Assembly: GCF_001429285.1 (NCBI RefSeq)
Contig: NZ_LMJJ01000001.1
Location: forward strand, 6,565-70,564
From: Ensifer sp. Root278
GTDB taxonomy: Bacteria > Pseudomonadota > Alphaproteobacteria > Rhizobiales > Rhizobiaceae
DNA length: 64,000 bases
Direction of reading: 5' to 3'
The notes below the pieces were generated by a model. It did not search any database, was not told the origin of the DNA, and worked only from the letters and a program-made list of their open reading frames with translations. Shown piece after piece: positions 18,363-27,569 of this stretch (positions within the stretch are counted from its first letter, which is position 1; the number at the start of each line of letters is the position of its first letter). Both the position numbers and the translations under genes were made by a program.

Positions 18363-18414
18363 CCAATTCCTGATCAATCTGACCCTGGCAATTCTTCGGG
18401 GCTCGGAAACGATC

Positions 18415-19224
18415 ATGAAACCGGTTCGCATCATAATACTGGCGGTGGCCGTTCTGTCGGCTGCAATGGCTGGTCTATTGGCGATGAAACTGACGCGCGC
18501 ACCTGCGCCGTTGGCCGCCGAGCCTCTGATCGAGCGGGCGCCGACCGTCAACGTCCTGGTTGCCAGCAAGAGCCTGCCTGTCGGATCGCGCCTGGCCGGC
18601 GATTCCATCCAGTGGATGGCCTGGCCGAAGGACGGTTTGGTTGACGGCCTGATCACCGACGAAAGTCAACCGTCGGCAATCGACGACCTCACCGGAGCCG
18701 TCGTTCGCTTGCCGATCTTCAACGGCGAGCCGGTCCGTCACGAAAAGGTCGCAGACTCGTCCAACCGCATCATGTCGTCGCTGTTGCCGGCGGGCAAACG
18801 CGCCGTCGCGACGGAAATCACCGTCGCTACCGGTGCCGGCGGCTTCATCCTTCCGAATGACCGTGTCGACGTCATCATGGTCCGCAAGGGCGATGGCGAA
18901 CTCTACCTGACCGAAACCGTGCTCAGCAACGTGCGTGTTCTGGCGATCGACCAGCAGGTCGAGGAGAAGGAAGACGGCACCAAGGCCGTGGTCGGAACCA
19001 CGGCCACGCTGGAGCTGACGCCCGACCAGTCGAAAGTAATGACAGTGGCGCAGCAGATGGCCGAGCGCATTTCATTGGCGCTCCGAAGCGTCGCCGATGC
19101 ACAGGAATCCGACACCGACGCCGCAGACTATCTATTGAGCGGCGACGGTCAGCCGAGCATTCAGGTCATCAAATCCGGGTCCATCGTCAAGAGCGATGGC
19201 GCCCTCGGCCAGACACAGCAGTAA
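18415..19224 (+). CDS. cpaB: Flp pilus assembly protein CpaB (RcpC)
   Basis: A 269-residue periplasmic or membrane-anchored protein with an N-terminal hydrophobic helix (about 5-24). Next comes a SAF/RcpC domain: VNVLVASKSLPVGSRL is the SAF-type opening and RVDVIMVRKGDGE lies in the RcpC region. It is thought to work with the CpaC secretin in the outer-membrane channel of Flp pili. The gene opens the cpaB-F/tadBC run; cpaC starts ten bases after its stop. Confidence 0.93.
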   Translation: MKPVRIIILAVAVLSAAMAGLLAMKLTRAPAPLAAEPLIERAPTVNVLVASKSLPVGSRLAGDSIQWMAWPKDGLVDGLITDESQPSAIDDLTGAVVRLPIFNGEPVRHEKVADSSNRIMSSLLPAGKRAVATEITVATGAGGFILPNDRVDVIMVRKGDGELYLTETVLSNVRVLAIDQQVEEKEDGTKAVVGTTATLELTPDQSKVMTVAQQMAERISLALRSVADAQESDTDAADYLLSGDGQPSIQVIKSGSIVKSDGALGQTQQ

Positions 19225-19234
19225 CCAGGCTAGA

Positions 19235-20782
19235 ATGGGGCATAAGGTGAAACGGAGCGGAAACACATTTCGGGCGTCTGTCGCAGCCGGCCTATCATTC
19301 TGCCTGGCGTTTACCGGCATGTATCTGCCGGCGCCGACGGTCGCACTCGCCGCTGCTTCCTCCGTCGTGCGGATCGTTGAAAGCGGCCCAGGCGTCAAGA
19401 AGAAGGTCAGTCTCGGCTTAAACAAGGCCGTGGTCGTCGACCTGCCGGCGGACGCGCACGACATTCTCGTGGCGGACCCGTCGCTGGCGGACGCAGTGAC
19501 GCGCACCTCACGGCGTATCTATCTCTTCGGCAAATCCGTCGGCCAGACCAACATCTTCGTCTTCGGCCCCAATGGCGAGGAGATCGTCAGCCTCGACATC
19601 GAAGTCGAGCGCGATATCGCCAATCTCCAGTCCAATCTGCGTCGCTTCATTCCGGACGCCGACATCAATGTCGAGATCATTTCGGACAACATCGTCTTGA
19701 CCGGAACCGTGCGAACGCCGCTCGATTCCACCCGTGCCGTAGACCTTGCGAAGGCCTTCCTCCAGGGCGGCGAGGCGACCACGCGCAACATCACCGCCCA
19801 GGGCAACAATGGCGATGCCGACATCTTCGCTGAAGATCGCCAGGTTTCGCAGATCGTCAACCTCCTGACGATCGACGGCGATGACCAGGTCAACCTCAAG
19901 GTCACGGTGGCCGAAGTCAGCCGCCAGGTGCTGAAGCAGCTCGGTTTCAACGGCCGTGTTAGCGACGGCGAAAGCGGCATCGGTTTCCGCAATCCGGCCA
20001 ACCTCGGGGATGCGATCGGCGTTGGTGTCAACGCCGTGATCAACAAGTCTGTCGGCGGCACGATGATCTCCAGCTACATCAACGCGATGGAGCAGGCGGG
20101 TGTGATGCGGACACTGGCCGAGCCAAGCCTGACGGCGATTTCTGGTCAGGAGGCGAAGTTCTATGTCGGCGGTCAGTTTCGCCTGTCGGGAACCCAGGAA
20201 GTCACGACCGACGATCAGACCGGCGAAAACAGGGTCACGCGCGAAGTCAACGACGTCGAATACGGCATCCGCCTGAACTTCAAGCCTGTTGTCCTGGGAC
20301 CGGGACGCATCAGCCTGCAGATCGAGACGAATGTCTCTGAGCCCACCTATGAGGGATCCGTCGTCACTGGCAACGGCACGAGCAAGATTCCTGGCAATAC
20401 CTTTCTCGGCATCCGCAGGCGCGAAGCTTCGACCAGCGTCGAGTTGCCTTCCGGCGGCTCGATCGTGATCGCCGGCCTGGTTCAGGACAATATTCGCCAG
20501 GCGATGTCCGGCCTGCCGGGTGCTTCGAAGATCCCGATCCTCGGAACGCTCTTCCGCAGCAAGGATTTCGTGCGCAACGAAACCGAGCTCGTCATCATCG
20601 CGACGCCCTATCTTGTCCGTCCTGTCGCCAGAAGCGCGATCTCCCGGCCTGACGACAATTTCAATCCGGCCAATGATCTCGACAGCTACTTCCTTGGCCG
20701 CGTGAACCGCATCTACGGGCGGCCGGAGGCGGCCGCTCCGGCAGGGCGTTACCACGGCAATGTCGGCTTCATCTACAAATAG
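19235..20782 (+). CDS. cpaC: Flp pilus secretin CpaC (RcpA)
   Basis: About 515 residues. A signal peptide (about 1-40) is followed by the pilus-formation N-terminal domain, a BON-like segment and the C-terminal secretin domain with the ASTSVELPSGGSIVIAGLVQ and FRSKDFVRNETELVIIATPYLV hallmarks. It makes the multimeric outer-membrane pore through which the Flp pilus leaves. ATG 19235 is chosen as the first ATG after the cpaB stop; the ribosome-binding site is weak and a start a few codons later is possible. Confidence 0.93.
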   Translation: MGHKVKRSGNTFRASVAAGLSFCLAFTGMYLPAPTVALAAASSVVRIVESGPGVKKKVSLGLNKAVVVDLPADAHDILVADPSLADAVTRTSRRIYLFGKSVGQTNIFVFGPNGEEIVSLDIEVERDIANLQSNLRRFIPDADINVEIISDNIVLTGTVRTPLDSTRAVDLAKAFLQGGEATTRNITAQGNNGDADIFAEDRQVSQIVNLLTIDGDDQVNLKVTVAEVSRQVLKQLGFNGRVSDGESGIGFRNPANLGDAIGVGVNAVINKSVGGTMISSYINAMEQAGVMRTLAEPSLTAISGQEAKFYVGGQFRLSGTQEVTTDDQTGENRVTREVNDVEYGIRLNFKPVVLGPGRISLQIETNVSEPTYEGSVVTGNGTSKIPGNTFLGIRRREASTSVELPSGGSIVIAGLVQDNIRQAMSGLPGASKIPILGTLFRSKDFVRNETELVIIATPYLVRPVARSAISRPDDNFNPANDLDSYFLGRVNRIYGRPEAAAPAGRYHGNVGFIYK

Positions 20783-20838
20783 GTCGGGTCATGACGCTTC
20801 GAACCGGTTCCCACCAGAATTCTGAAAGGCCGACTGCC

Positions 20839-21534
20839 ATGCCCCTGAGCACATCCAGCGCCTTCATGCGATGCACGAGCCGCGTGGCCATGCTGGCCAT
20901 CGCTGGTATCTTTCTTGCGAGCTGCGGGACAAAGGACAATCTCGCTACTGGCTCGATTCCGGACGACTATCGCACGAGACATCCGATCGTGCTCGCCGAA
21001 GGCGAACGCGCCATCGACATCCCGATCGCATCGGGCGACCGTCGCCTGACCCAGGGCACGCGCGATGTTATCGCCGGGTTCGCTTCCGACTATCGCAATT
21101 CGGCAAGCGGCGTCGTGCAGATCATGATGCCGCGCGGCGCGGCCAACAGCCATGCTGCGCAAGCGATGCGCAGGGAAATCCGCGGCGTCCTGGTTGCTGC
21201 GGGCATTCCCGCCAAACGTCTGCTCGAAACGAGCTACGACGCCGGACCTTATGGAGACGCGGCACCGATCCGCTTGAGCTACGTTGCGATTACCGCCCAG
21301 ACCGCGCCTTGCGGCACCTGGCCGGAAGATCTGAACCTCAACACACTGGAAAACAAGAACTATTACAATTTCGGTTGCGCCTCGCAATCGAACCTGGCCG
21401 CCCAGATCGCCAATCCGACAGACCTGCTCGGCCCGCGCCAGACGTCGCCGATCGACGCGGAACAGCGTGGCCAGGTGATCAAGGACTGGCGTGGAACCGA
21501 CAAGAGCGACGGCCCGGTCGTCATCTTCAACTGA
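20839..21534 (+). CDS. cpaD: Flp pilus lipoprotein CpaD
   Basis: A 231-residue outer-membrane lipoprotein: a hydrophobic signal ends in the lipobox LASC with Cys29. CpaD-family proteins help place or stabilise the secretin. A further Cys pair (APCGTWP and NFGCAS) could form a disulphide. The frame is open from ATG 20791, but that would put the lipid Cys 45 residues in; ATG 20839, with GAAAGG upstream, gives a normal signal length. Next gene: cpaE after 18 bases. Confidence 0.9.
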   Translation: MPLSTSSAFMRCTSRVAMLAIAGIFLASCGTKDNLATGSIPDDYRTRHPIVLAEGERAIDIPIASGDRRLTQGTRDVIAGFASDYRNSASGVVQIMMPRGAANSHAAQAMRREIRGVLVAAGIPAKRLLETSYDAGPYGDAAPIRLSYVAITAQTAPCGTWPEDLNLNTLENKNYYNFGCASQSNLAAQIANPTDLLGPRQTSPIDAEQRGQVIKDWRGTDKSDGPVVIFN

Positions 21535-21552
21535 TAGCGGCGGGATGAAGAA

Positions 21553-22842
21553 ATGAACACGATCGATTATAAGATCGGCACCGGCGGCGAGGGGGACGAG
21601 CCTTTCTTCGACCAAGTGCGCACGGGCGATCTGGAGCAAGTCCGCCCGCTACCGCGGATCTCGATCCACGCATTCTGCGAAACCAATGCAATGCAGCAGC
21701 TGATGGAGCGTTGCGGGCGGGACCGGCGCATGGCCAAGGTCAGCTTGCGCATCAACAGCGGCAGCATCGACGCGGCCGCAAACATGTTCGCGACCGTGTC
21801 TACCCCCAATCTCATCATCCTTGAAACATCGACCGAACCACGGTCGCTACTGGCCGAGCTTACGCCGCTTGCAGAGGTCTGCGACCCGAGCACCAAGGTG
21901 ATTCTCGTCGGCAAACACAATGATATCGGGCTCTATCGCGAGCTCATCCGCAACGGCATTTCGGAATACATGGTCGCACCGGTGTCTATGCCGGACATTC
22001 TCACCGCCGTTTCGGCGATCTTCGTCGACCCGGATGCCGAGCCCCTGGGCCGAAGCATCGCCTTCATCGGTGCAAAGGGCGGTTGCGGTTCGTCGGTGAT
22101 CGCGCACAATTGCGCCTGGGGCATCTCCAGCCTCTTCTCGACCGAGACCATTCTCGCCGATCTCGACCTTCCCTATGGCACGGCCAACATCGATTTCGAC
22201 CAGGATCCGCCGCAGGGCATTGCCGAAGCGGTGTTTGCGCCAGAGCGCCTGGACGAGGTGTTCCTTGACCGGCTGCTGACCAAATGCTCCGACCACCTGT
22301 CGCTGTTGGCCGCCCCCTCCATGCTGGACCGCGCCTATGATTTTGAGACCGGTGCGTTCCACCCGATCCTGGAGATCCTGCAGCGCAGCGCCCCCGTTTC
22401 CGTACTCGATCTTCCGCATCTGTGGACGGACTGGACCCGCGCCGTGCTCGGAGAAGCCGACGAAGTGGTGATTACCGCGATCCCCGATCTCGCCAGCCTG
22501 CGCAATACCAAGAACCTGCTCGATGCAATGAAGAAGCTGCGTCCAAACGACAAACCGCCCCACTTGGTTCTGAACCAGGTCGGGATGCCGAAGCGTCCGG
22601 AGATTACGGCGAGCGAGTTCTGCGATTCGCTGGAAACCGAAGCGGCGGCCATCATTCCCTTTGACGCGGCCCTATTTGGCAACGCTTCGAACAGCGGACG
22701 GATGATAGCGGAAATCGACAAGAAGGCGCCGGCGGCTGAAACGTTCTCACAGCTCGCGCATCTTTTGACCGGCCGGGTAACGATGAAGAAGGCTCGGCGC
22801 GGCGGACTTGGAAAGGTGCTTGCCGCGCTCGGCAGGAAATAG
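21553..22842 (+). CDS. cpaE: Pilus assembly ATPase-like CpaE (TadZ)
   Basis: 429 residues in two parts: an N-terminal atypical receiver-like domain (about 36-160) and a C-terminal MinD/ParA-like domain. In CpaE/TadZ this protein brings the pilus machine to the cell pole. The P-loop is degenerate: KGGCGSS (175-181) where true ParA proteins have KGGxGKT, so the catalytic-loop lysine is missing. Such loss is seen in the family and may mean nucleotide binding without hydrolysis. It lies between cpaD and cpaF with short gaps. Confidence 0.92.
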   Translation: MNTIDYKIGTGGEGDEPFFDQVRTGDLEQVRPLPRISIHAFCETNAMQQLMERCGRDRRMAKVSLRINSGSIDAAANMFATVSTPNLIILETSTEPRSLLAELTPLAEVCDPSTKVILVGKHNDIGLYRELIRNGISEYMVAPVSMPDILTAVSAIFVDPDAEPLGRSIAFIGAKGGCGSSVIAHNCAWGISSLFSTETILADLDLPYGTANIDFDQDPPQGIAEAVFAPERLDEVFLDRLLTKCSDHLSLLAAPSMLDRAYDFETGAFHPILEILQRSAPVSVLDLPHLWTDWTRAVLGEADEVVITAIPDLASLRNTKNLLDAMKKLRPNDKPPHLVLNQVGMPKRPEITASEFCDSLETEAAAIIPFDAALFGNASNSGRMIAEIDKKAPAAETFSQLAHLLTGRVTMKKARRGGLGKVLAALGRK

Positions 22843-22863
22843 ACTGGACATAGGATCACGCAA

Positions 22864-24333
22864 ATGTTTGGCAAACGCGGAAACGAAGGCTTCGGCAAAA
22901 GCGGCACCCCGGGTCCCGCCGTTCCGCCGCCCGTGGTTGCTGCGCAACCGATGGCGACCGAGCGGTCCGCGGTTCCGGTTCTCGGCGAAACGACGTCCGC
23001 GATCCCGAAGATCCAGCCGGCCGCCCCATCGACGACCCGACGTCGCACAGCGCGAACGGAAGACTATTACGATACGAAGTCGCAGGTATTTTCGGCGCTG
23101 ATCGACACGATCGACCTGTCGCAGCTCGCCAAGCTCGACACCGAGAGCGCGCGCGAGGAAATCCGCGACATCGTCAACGACATCATCACGATCAAGAATT
23201 TCGCGATGTCGATCTCCGAGCAGGAAGAGCTGCTCGACGACATATGCAACGACGTGCTGGGGTATGGTCCGCTCGAACCGCTGCTTGCCCGCGACGACAT
23301 CGCCGACATCATGGTTAATGGCGCCGGTCAGACCTTCATCGAAGTCGGCGGCAAGGTGCAGGAATCGGAAATCCGGTTTCGCGACAACGCGCAGCTGCTG
23401 TCGATCTGCCAGCGCATCGTCGGCCAGGTCGGCCGTCGCGTCGATGAATCGAGCCCAATCTGCGACGCCCGCCTGCCAGACGGATCCCGTGTCAACGTCA
23501 TTGCCCCGCCGCTCGCCATCGACGGCACGGCGCTGACCATCCGCAAGTTCAAGAAGGACAAGCTGACGCTGGAGCAGCTCGTGCGCTTCGGTTCGGTAAC
23601 GGCGGAGGGTGCCGTCCTTCTGCAGATCATCGGCCGCGTCCGCTGCAACATTGTCATCTCCGGTGGCACCGGCTCGGGCAAGACGACACTTCTCAACTGC
23701 CTCACGCGCTACATCGACGCCGACGAACGGGTCATTACCTGCGAGGACACGGCCGAGCTGCAGCTGCAGCAGCCGCATGTCGTGCGCCTGGAAACGCGCC
23801 CGCCGAACATCGAAGGCGAAGGTGAGATCACCATGCGCGACCTCATCAAGAACTGCCTGCGCATGCGCCCCGAACGCATCATCGTCGGCGAAGTGCGCGG
23901 ACCAGAGGTTTTCGACCTGCTTCAGGCGATGAACACCGGCCATGACGGCTCGATGGGAACGATCCATGCCAACACGCCGCGCGAATGCTTGAGCCGTATG
24001 GAATCGATGATCGCCTTGGGTGGCTACAGCCTGCCAGCCAAAACCGTGCGCGAGATCATTGCCGGATCGGTTGATGTGATCATCCAGGCATCGCGTTTGC
24101 GCGACGGCTCCCGGCGCATTACCCACATAACCGAAGTGGTCGGCATGGAAGGTGACGTGATCATCACGCAGGACCTGATGCGCTACGAGATCGATGGCGA
24201 GGACGCCGGCGGACGTATCATTGGCCGCCACACGTCGACCGGAATCGGCCGGCCGCATTTCTGGGATCGCGCCCGCTACTTCAACGAGGATAAGCGTTTG
24301 GCCGCCACCCTTGACGCGATGGACAAGAACTAG
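22864..24333 (+). CDS. cpaF: Pilus assembly/secretion ATPase CpaF (TadA)
   Basis: A 489-residue hexameric GSPII_E-family ATPase that drives Flp pilus extension. A Pro/Ala-rich disordered N-terminus (about 1-65) is followed by an all-alpha N-terminal domain. The ATPase core has Walker [10 protein letters not shown] (267-275), the Asp/His boxes around [11 protein letters not shown] and the Walker-B-like region [14 protein letters not shown]. All catalytic parts are intact. It would act with the TadB and TadC membrane platform encoded right after it. Confidence 0.96.
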   Translation: MFGKRGNEGFGKSGTPGPAVPPPVVAAQPMATERSAVPVLGETTSAIPKIQPAAPSTTRRRTARTEDYYDTKSQVFSALIDTIDLSQLAKLDTESAREEIRDIVNDIITIKNFAMSISEQEELLDDICNDVLGYGPLEPLLARDDIADIMVNGAGQTFIEVGGKVQESEIRFRDNAQLLSICQRIVGQVGRRVDESSPICDARLPDGSRVNVIAPPLAIDGTALTIRKFKKDKLTLEQLVRFGSVTAEGAVLLQIIGRVRCNIVISGGTGSGKTTLLNCLTRYIDADERVITCEDTAELQLQQPHVVRLETRPPNIEGEGEITMRDLIKNCLRMRPERIIVGEVRGPEVFDLLQAMNTGHDGSMGTIHANTPRECLSRMESMIALGGYSLPAKTVREIIAGSVDVIIQASRLRDGSRRITHITEVVGMEGDVIITQDLMRYEIDGEDAGGRIIGRHTSTGIGRPHFWDRARYFNEDKRLAATLDAMDKN

Positions 24334-24341
24334 GAGCTGCG

Positions 24342-25352
24342 ATGTTCGGCATAGACATCACCGTTCTGGCGCTGGCCGCCCTTGTCGCAATATCGGCGGC
24401 GGCGCTCGCCTACGGCCTTTTGTTCTCGCGTATCGAAAGCGAAAAGAAGGCGGAAGGCCGCGTGCGTAAGGTCAGCGCGGCTGAAACGGACCGCGCCAAG
24501 GTGAAGGCCGCGCGGGACCGCGTGAGCGAACTGTCGAAGCGGCGCAAGTCCGTGCAGGATTCGCTGAAGGAACTCGAGAAGAAGCAACAGGAGCGCTCGG
24601 CCAAGTCTTCCCCTTCGATGAAGGTGCGACTGACCCAGGCGGACCTCTCAGTTTCCTTGGGGCGCTTCTATCTGTTCAGCGCGCTTTTCGGCGCCTTCGC
24701 CTTTCTCGTCGCCCTGATCATGGGAGCCGGGCCCGCTATAGGCCTCGGCATAGCAGTGATCGCCGGCCTTGGCCTACCCCGTTGGTTTGTCGGCTTCCTG
24801 ATCAAGCGACGCTGCAAGAAGTTCCTGGAGGAGTTTCCGAACGCTCTCGAGACCATGGTCCGCTCGATCAAATCGGGCCTTCCTCTCAATGACGCGCTCC
24901 GCCTCATTGCCGCCGACGCGCAGGAGCCGGTGAAGACGGAGTTTCGCCGCGTGGTGGAATCACAGCAGGTCGGGTTGAGCGTCACTGATGCCTGTGCCCG
25001 CATGATCAATAGCATTCCCTTGCCGGAGGTGAACTTCTTCGCGATCGTGATCGCCATTCAGGCGCAGGCGGGCGGCAACCTTTCCGAAGCCCTCGGCAAC
25101 CTGTCGAAGGTTCTGCGCGAACGTAGGAAGATGAGGGCGAAGGTCAGCGCGATGTCGATGGAGGCCAAGGCGTCGGCGTGCATCATTGGTGCCCTGCCGT
25201 TCATCGTTGCTTTGCTGGTTTATCTGACGTCACCCGCATACATGATGGTCCTGTTCACCGACCCGCGCGGCCACTTGATTATCGGTCTCGGCCTCTTCTG
25301 GATGAGCGTAGGCATCATGGTGATGCGCAACATGATCAATTTCGATATCTGA
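24342..25352 (+). CDS. tadB: Flp pilus inner-membrane platform protein TadB
   Basis: 336 residues. An N-terminal hydrophobic helix, a Lys/Arg/Glu-rich coiled-coil-like stretch (about 30-90), two hydrophobic segments, a type II secretion F domain (about 165-290, with SGLPLNDALRLIA) and C-terminal membrane helices. It forms the inner-membrane base on which CpaF acts. It starts eight bases after cpaF and ends ten bases before tadC. Confidence 0.92.
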   Translation: MFGIDITVLALAALVAISAAALAYGLLFSRIESEKKAEGRVRKVSAAETDRAKVKAARDRVSELSKRRKSVQDSLKELEKKQQERSAKSSPSMKVRLTQADLSVSLGRFYLFSALFGAFAFLVALIMGAGPAIGLGIAVIAGLGLPRWFVGFLIKRRCKKFLEEFPNALETMVRSIKSGLPLNDALRLIAADAQEPVKTEFRRVVESQQVGLSVTDACARMINSIPLPEVNFFAIVIAIQAQAGGNLSEALGNLSKVLRERRKMRAKVSAMSMEAKASACIIGALPFIVALLVYLTSPAYMMVLFTDPRGHLIIGLGLFWMSVGIMVMRNMINFDI

Positions 25353-25362
25353 GGGGGCATCG

Positions 25363-26346
25363 ATGAGCACGGGCCTGATCAAGACACTGACCGATCCGAA
25401 CGTTGTCCTGGCCGTTCTGGTTTCGCTCGCCGTGCTCGCGACTTTTTATTCGCTGATCGTGCCGTTCTTCGAACGGGGCGACCTCGGAAAGCGGATGAAG
25501 TCGGTTGCGAGCGAGCGGGAACAAATCCGAGCACGCGAACGGGCGCGGCTTGCTGATATGCAGGGCGGCAGGGCGAGCCTGCGTGGCCAAAACAACGCCT
25601 CCATTCGCCAGATCGTCGAACGGCTCAATCTGCGCACGGCGCTCGTGGATGACAAGACGGTCAACCGTTTGAAAATGGCCGGCTTTCGCTCACAGAATGC
25701 CCTCAATACCTTCCTGTTTGCGCGTTTCTGCCTGCCCTTCCTGTTTCTGCTCGTCGCCCTCGTCTACATCTTCGGGCTCGGCAACTTTGCCGAGAAACCG
25801 CTGATGGTACGTCTCTTCTTTGCGATCGGTTTCGCCTATCTGGGCTTCTACGCGCCGAACATTATCGTCGCCAATGCCGTCTCCAAGCGTCAGGCTTCCA
25901 TTCGTCGCGCCTGGCCGGATGCACTCGACCTTCTCTTGATCTGTGTCGAATCGGGTGTGTCGATGGAACTTGCCATGCGGCGTGTCGCCGACGAAATCGC
26001 AGCCCAGTCGCAGCCATTGGCGGAAGAACTCGTGCTGACGACGGCAGAACTTTCCTTCCTGCCCGAGCGTCGCGCAGCACTTGAAAACCTCGGTCTTCGC
26101 ACCGGCCTCGAAGAGGTCAGGTCGGTGGTCCAGGCACTCATCCAGGCGGACCGCTACGGCACCCCGATCGCCCAGGCCTTGCGCGTCCTTGCGCAGGAAA
26201 GCCGTGATCAGCGCATGAACGCGGCGGAGAAGAAAGCGGCGGCGCTGCCGCCGAAGCTGACGGTGCCGATGATCCTCTTCTTTCTGCCCGTGCTGGTTGC
26301 CGTCATCCTTGGACCCGCCGGCATTCAGGTGGCCGACAAGTTCTAG
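25363..26346 (+). CDS. tadC: Flp pilus inner-membrane platform protein TadC
   Basis: 327 residues, similar layout to TadB: a membrane helix at the N-terminus, two central helices, the T2SSF domain (about 180-300, containing WPDALDLLLICVESGVS) and a last hydrophobic helix. It partners TadB in the pilus base. It is the last gene of the + pilus operon; an intrinsic terminator follows after 33 bases. Confidence 0.92.
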   Translation: MSTGLIKTLTDPNVVLAVLVSLAVLATFYSLIVPFFERGDLGKRMKSVASEREQIRARERARLADMQGGRASLRGQNNASIRQIVERLNLRTALVDDKTVNRLKMAGFRSQNALNTFLFARFCLPFLFLLVALVYIFGLGNFAEKPLMVRLFFAIGFAYLGFYAPNIIVANAVSKRQASIRRAWPDALDLLLICVESGVSMELAMRRVADEIAAQSQPLAEELVLTTAELSFLPERRAALENLGLRTGLEEVRSVVQALIQADRYGTPIAQALRVLAQESRDQRMNAAEKKAAALPPKLTVPMILFFLPVLVAVILGPAGIQVADKF

Positions 26347-26379
26347 ACCACCCTGCGTTCAGACGAACGCACGAACGAC

Positions 26380-26411
26380 GCTCTGGAACCTTGATTCCAG
26401 AGCATCTTTTT
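26380..26411 (+). terminator. Intrinsic terminator of pilus operon
   Basis: Perfect 9-bp stem GCTCTGGAA-ccttga-TTCCAGAGC followed by ATCTTTTT. It closes the cpaB-tadC transcript. The next 200 bases to the tadD stop hold no gene that I can recognise. Confidence 0.88.
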
Positions 26412-26616
26412 CGCTTCCAGCGATTCCGCTCGACGCGGGATGCTCCAGCGAATTTCGGAGTGTAACTGAAAATCGTCGTCCGTTACGCCCACTGCTTAGG
26501 ACAGTGTCGGCTTACGACGTCGCGCGGACTGATGCGCGCTTAAACGCATGCGTTTCTGAGGTGAAATACACCGGAGGAGGGGAGAGCCGCCTGACCGTGC
26601 CTCGCCTGCAAGGTGC

Positions 26617-27438
26617 TCAGTTGGTCTTCGCTTCGTCAGCCTTGGCCAACTGCTTCCACGCTCCCTGCTGGGAGAGCATCGAGCGCAGATAGGCGACGTT
26701 CGCTTCCGCCTGCTCGCTGGAAAGCTCCTGCCGGGCGATGGTCTCGGCCTCCTGAAAGCGGCCCTGAAGCCCGACGGCCAGCGCCAGGTTCTGGCGAACG
26801 CTGCTGTCAGCACCGGGCTGGGCCGCCGCCGATTTGAGATAGGTTTCGGCGGTGCGGAGATCCTTGGTCAGAAGATAGGACATGCCGAGATTGGAGAGCA
26901 CCGACGGTTCGTTCGGCTTGAGTTCGAGCGCTTCGCGGTAGCGCGTGCGCGCCTCCTGCGGGCGTCCGAGTTGGTCGAGGATTGCGCCCTCGGCCGATTT
27001 CAGCTTCCAGTCCGGACGGTCCGGGGTCTGGGCGCGGCTGATCGTCGCCAGCGCCTGATCGAGCTGGCCGGCCGCGGCCTGCGCCTTGCCATAGGCGCCG
27101 AGCACTTCCCGGTCCGACGGATTGTTGATCGCGACCTGCTGCATGACCGCGAGGGCCTGCTCGTTGCGGCCGGTCATACGCAGGAGGTTGGCGTAGTTGA
27201 GCCCGGCTTCGCGATCCTTGGGGTTCTTTTCATAGGCCTGGCCAACGCTTTCGGCCGCCGCCGAAAGCTCGGTCGCGGTCATCGACTGAACCGGCGTCGA
27301 CGTTCTCGAAATCGAGCCCGTGGTCAGCTCCTTCTTCGGCTGATTGGCGCAGCCTGCGAGCGAGAGCGCCACCAGCGCAATCGCCGCGCCCTGGAAGAAG
27401 TGAGCGACTTTCAACGGTGAAGTCGTGCGTTTGGCCAT
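26617..27438 (-). CDS. tadD: TPR lipoprotein TadD
   Basis: 273 residues. The lipobox LAGC (Cys30) ends the signal, then a Ser/Thr-rich linker and at least four tetratricopeptide repeats (about 75-230), for example the units starting AGLNYANLLRMTGRNEQA and PSVLSNLGMSYLLTKDLRTA. TadD/PilF-type pilotins help secretin assembly. ATG 27438 has GGGGA five bases upstream. It is convergent to the cpa operon and so has its own promoter. The TadD name rests on TPRs, lipobox and position. Confidence 0.87.
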   Translation of the reverse strand: MAKRTTSPLKVAHFFQGAAIALVALSLAGCANQPKKELTTGSISRTSTPVQSMTATELSAAAESVGQAYEKNPKDREAGLNYANLLRMTGRNEQALAVMQQVAINNPSDREVLGAYGKAQAAAGQLDQALATISRAQTPDRPDWKLKSAEGAILDQLGRPQEARTRYREALELKPNEPSVLSNLGMSYLLTKDLRTAETYLKSAAAQPGADSSVRQNLALAVGLQGRFQEAETIARQELSSEQAEANVAYLRSMLSQQGAWKQLAKADEAKTN

Positions 27439-27569
27439 GAGTGTCCCCAGCATGCATTCGCGCACCTGAACTTCAGACAACACCGGCGCAACTTTCACTC
27501 CAGCAATAATCTGTTAACCCTAACGGAGCGTTAATGGCGCGATTCCATCTCTGTCAGCCGAGGACTTTC

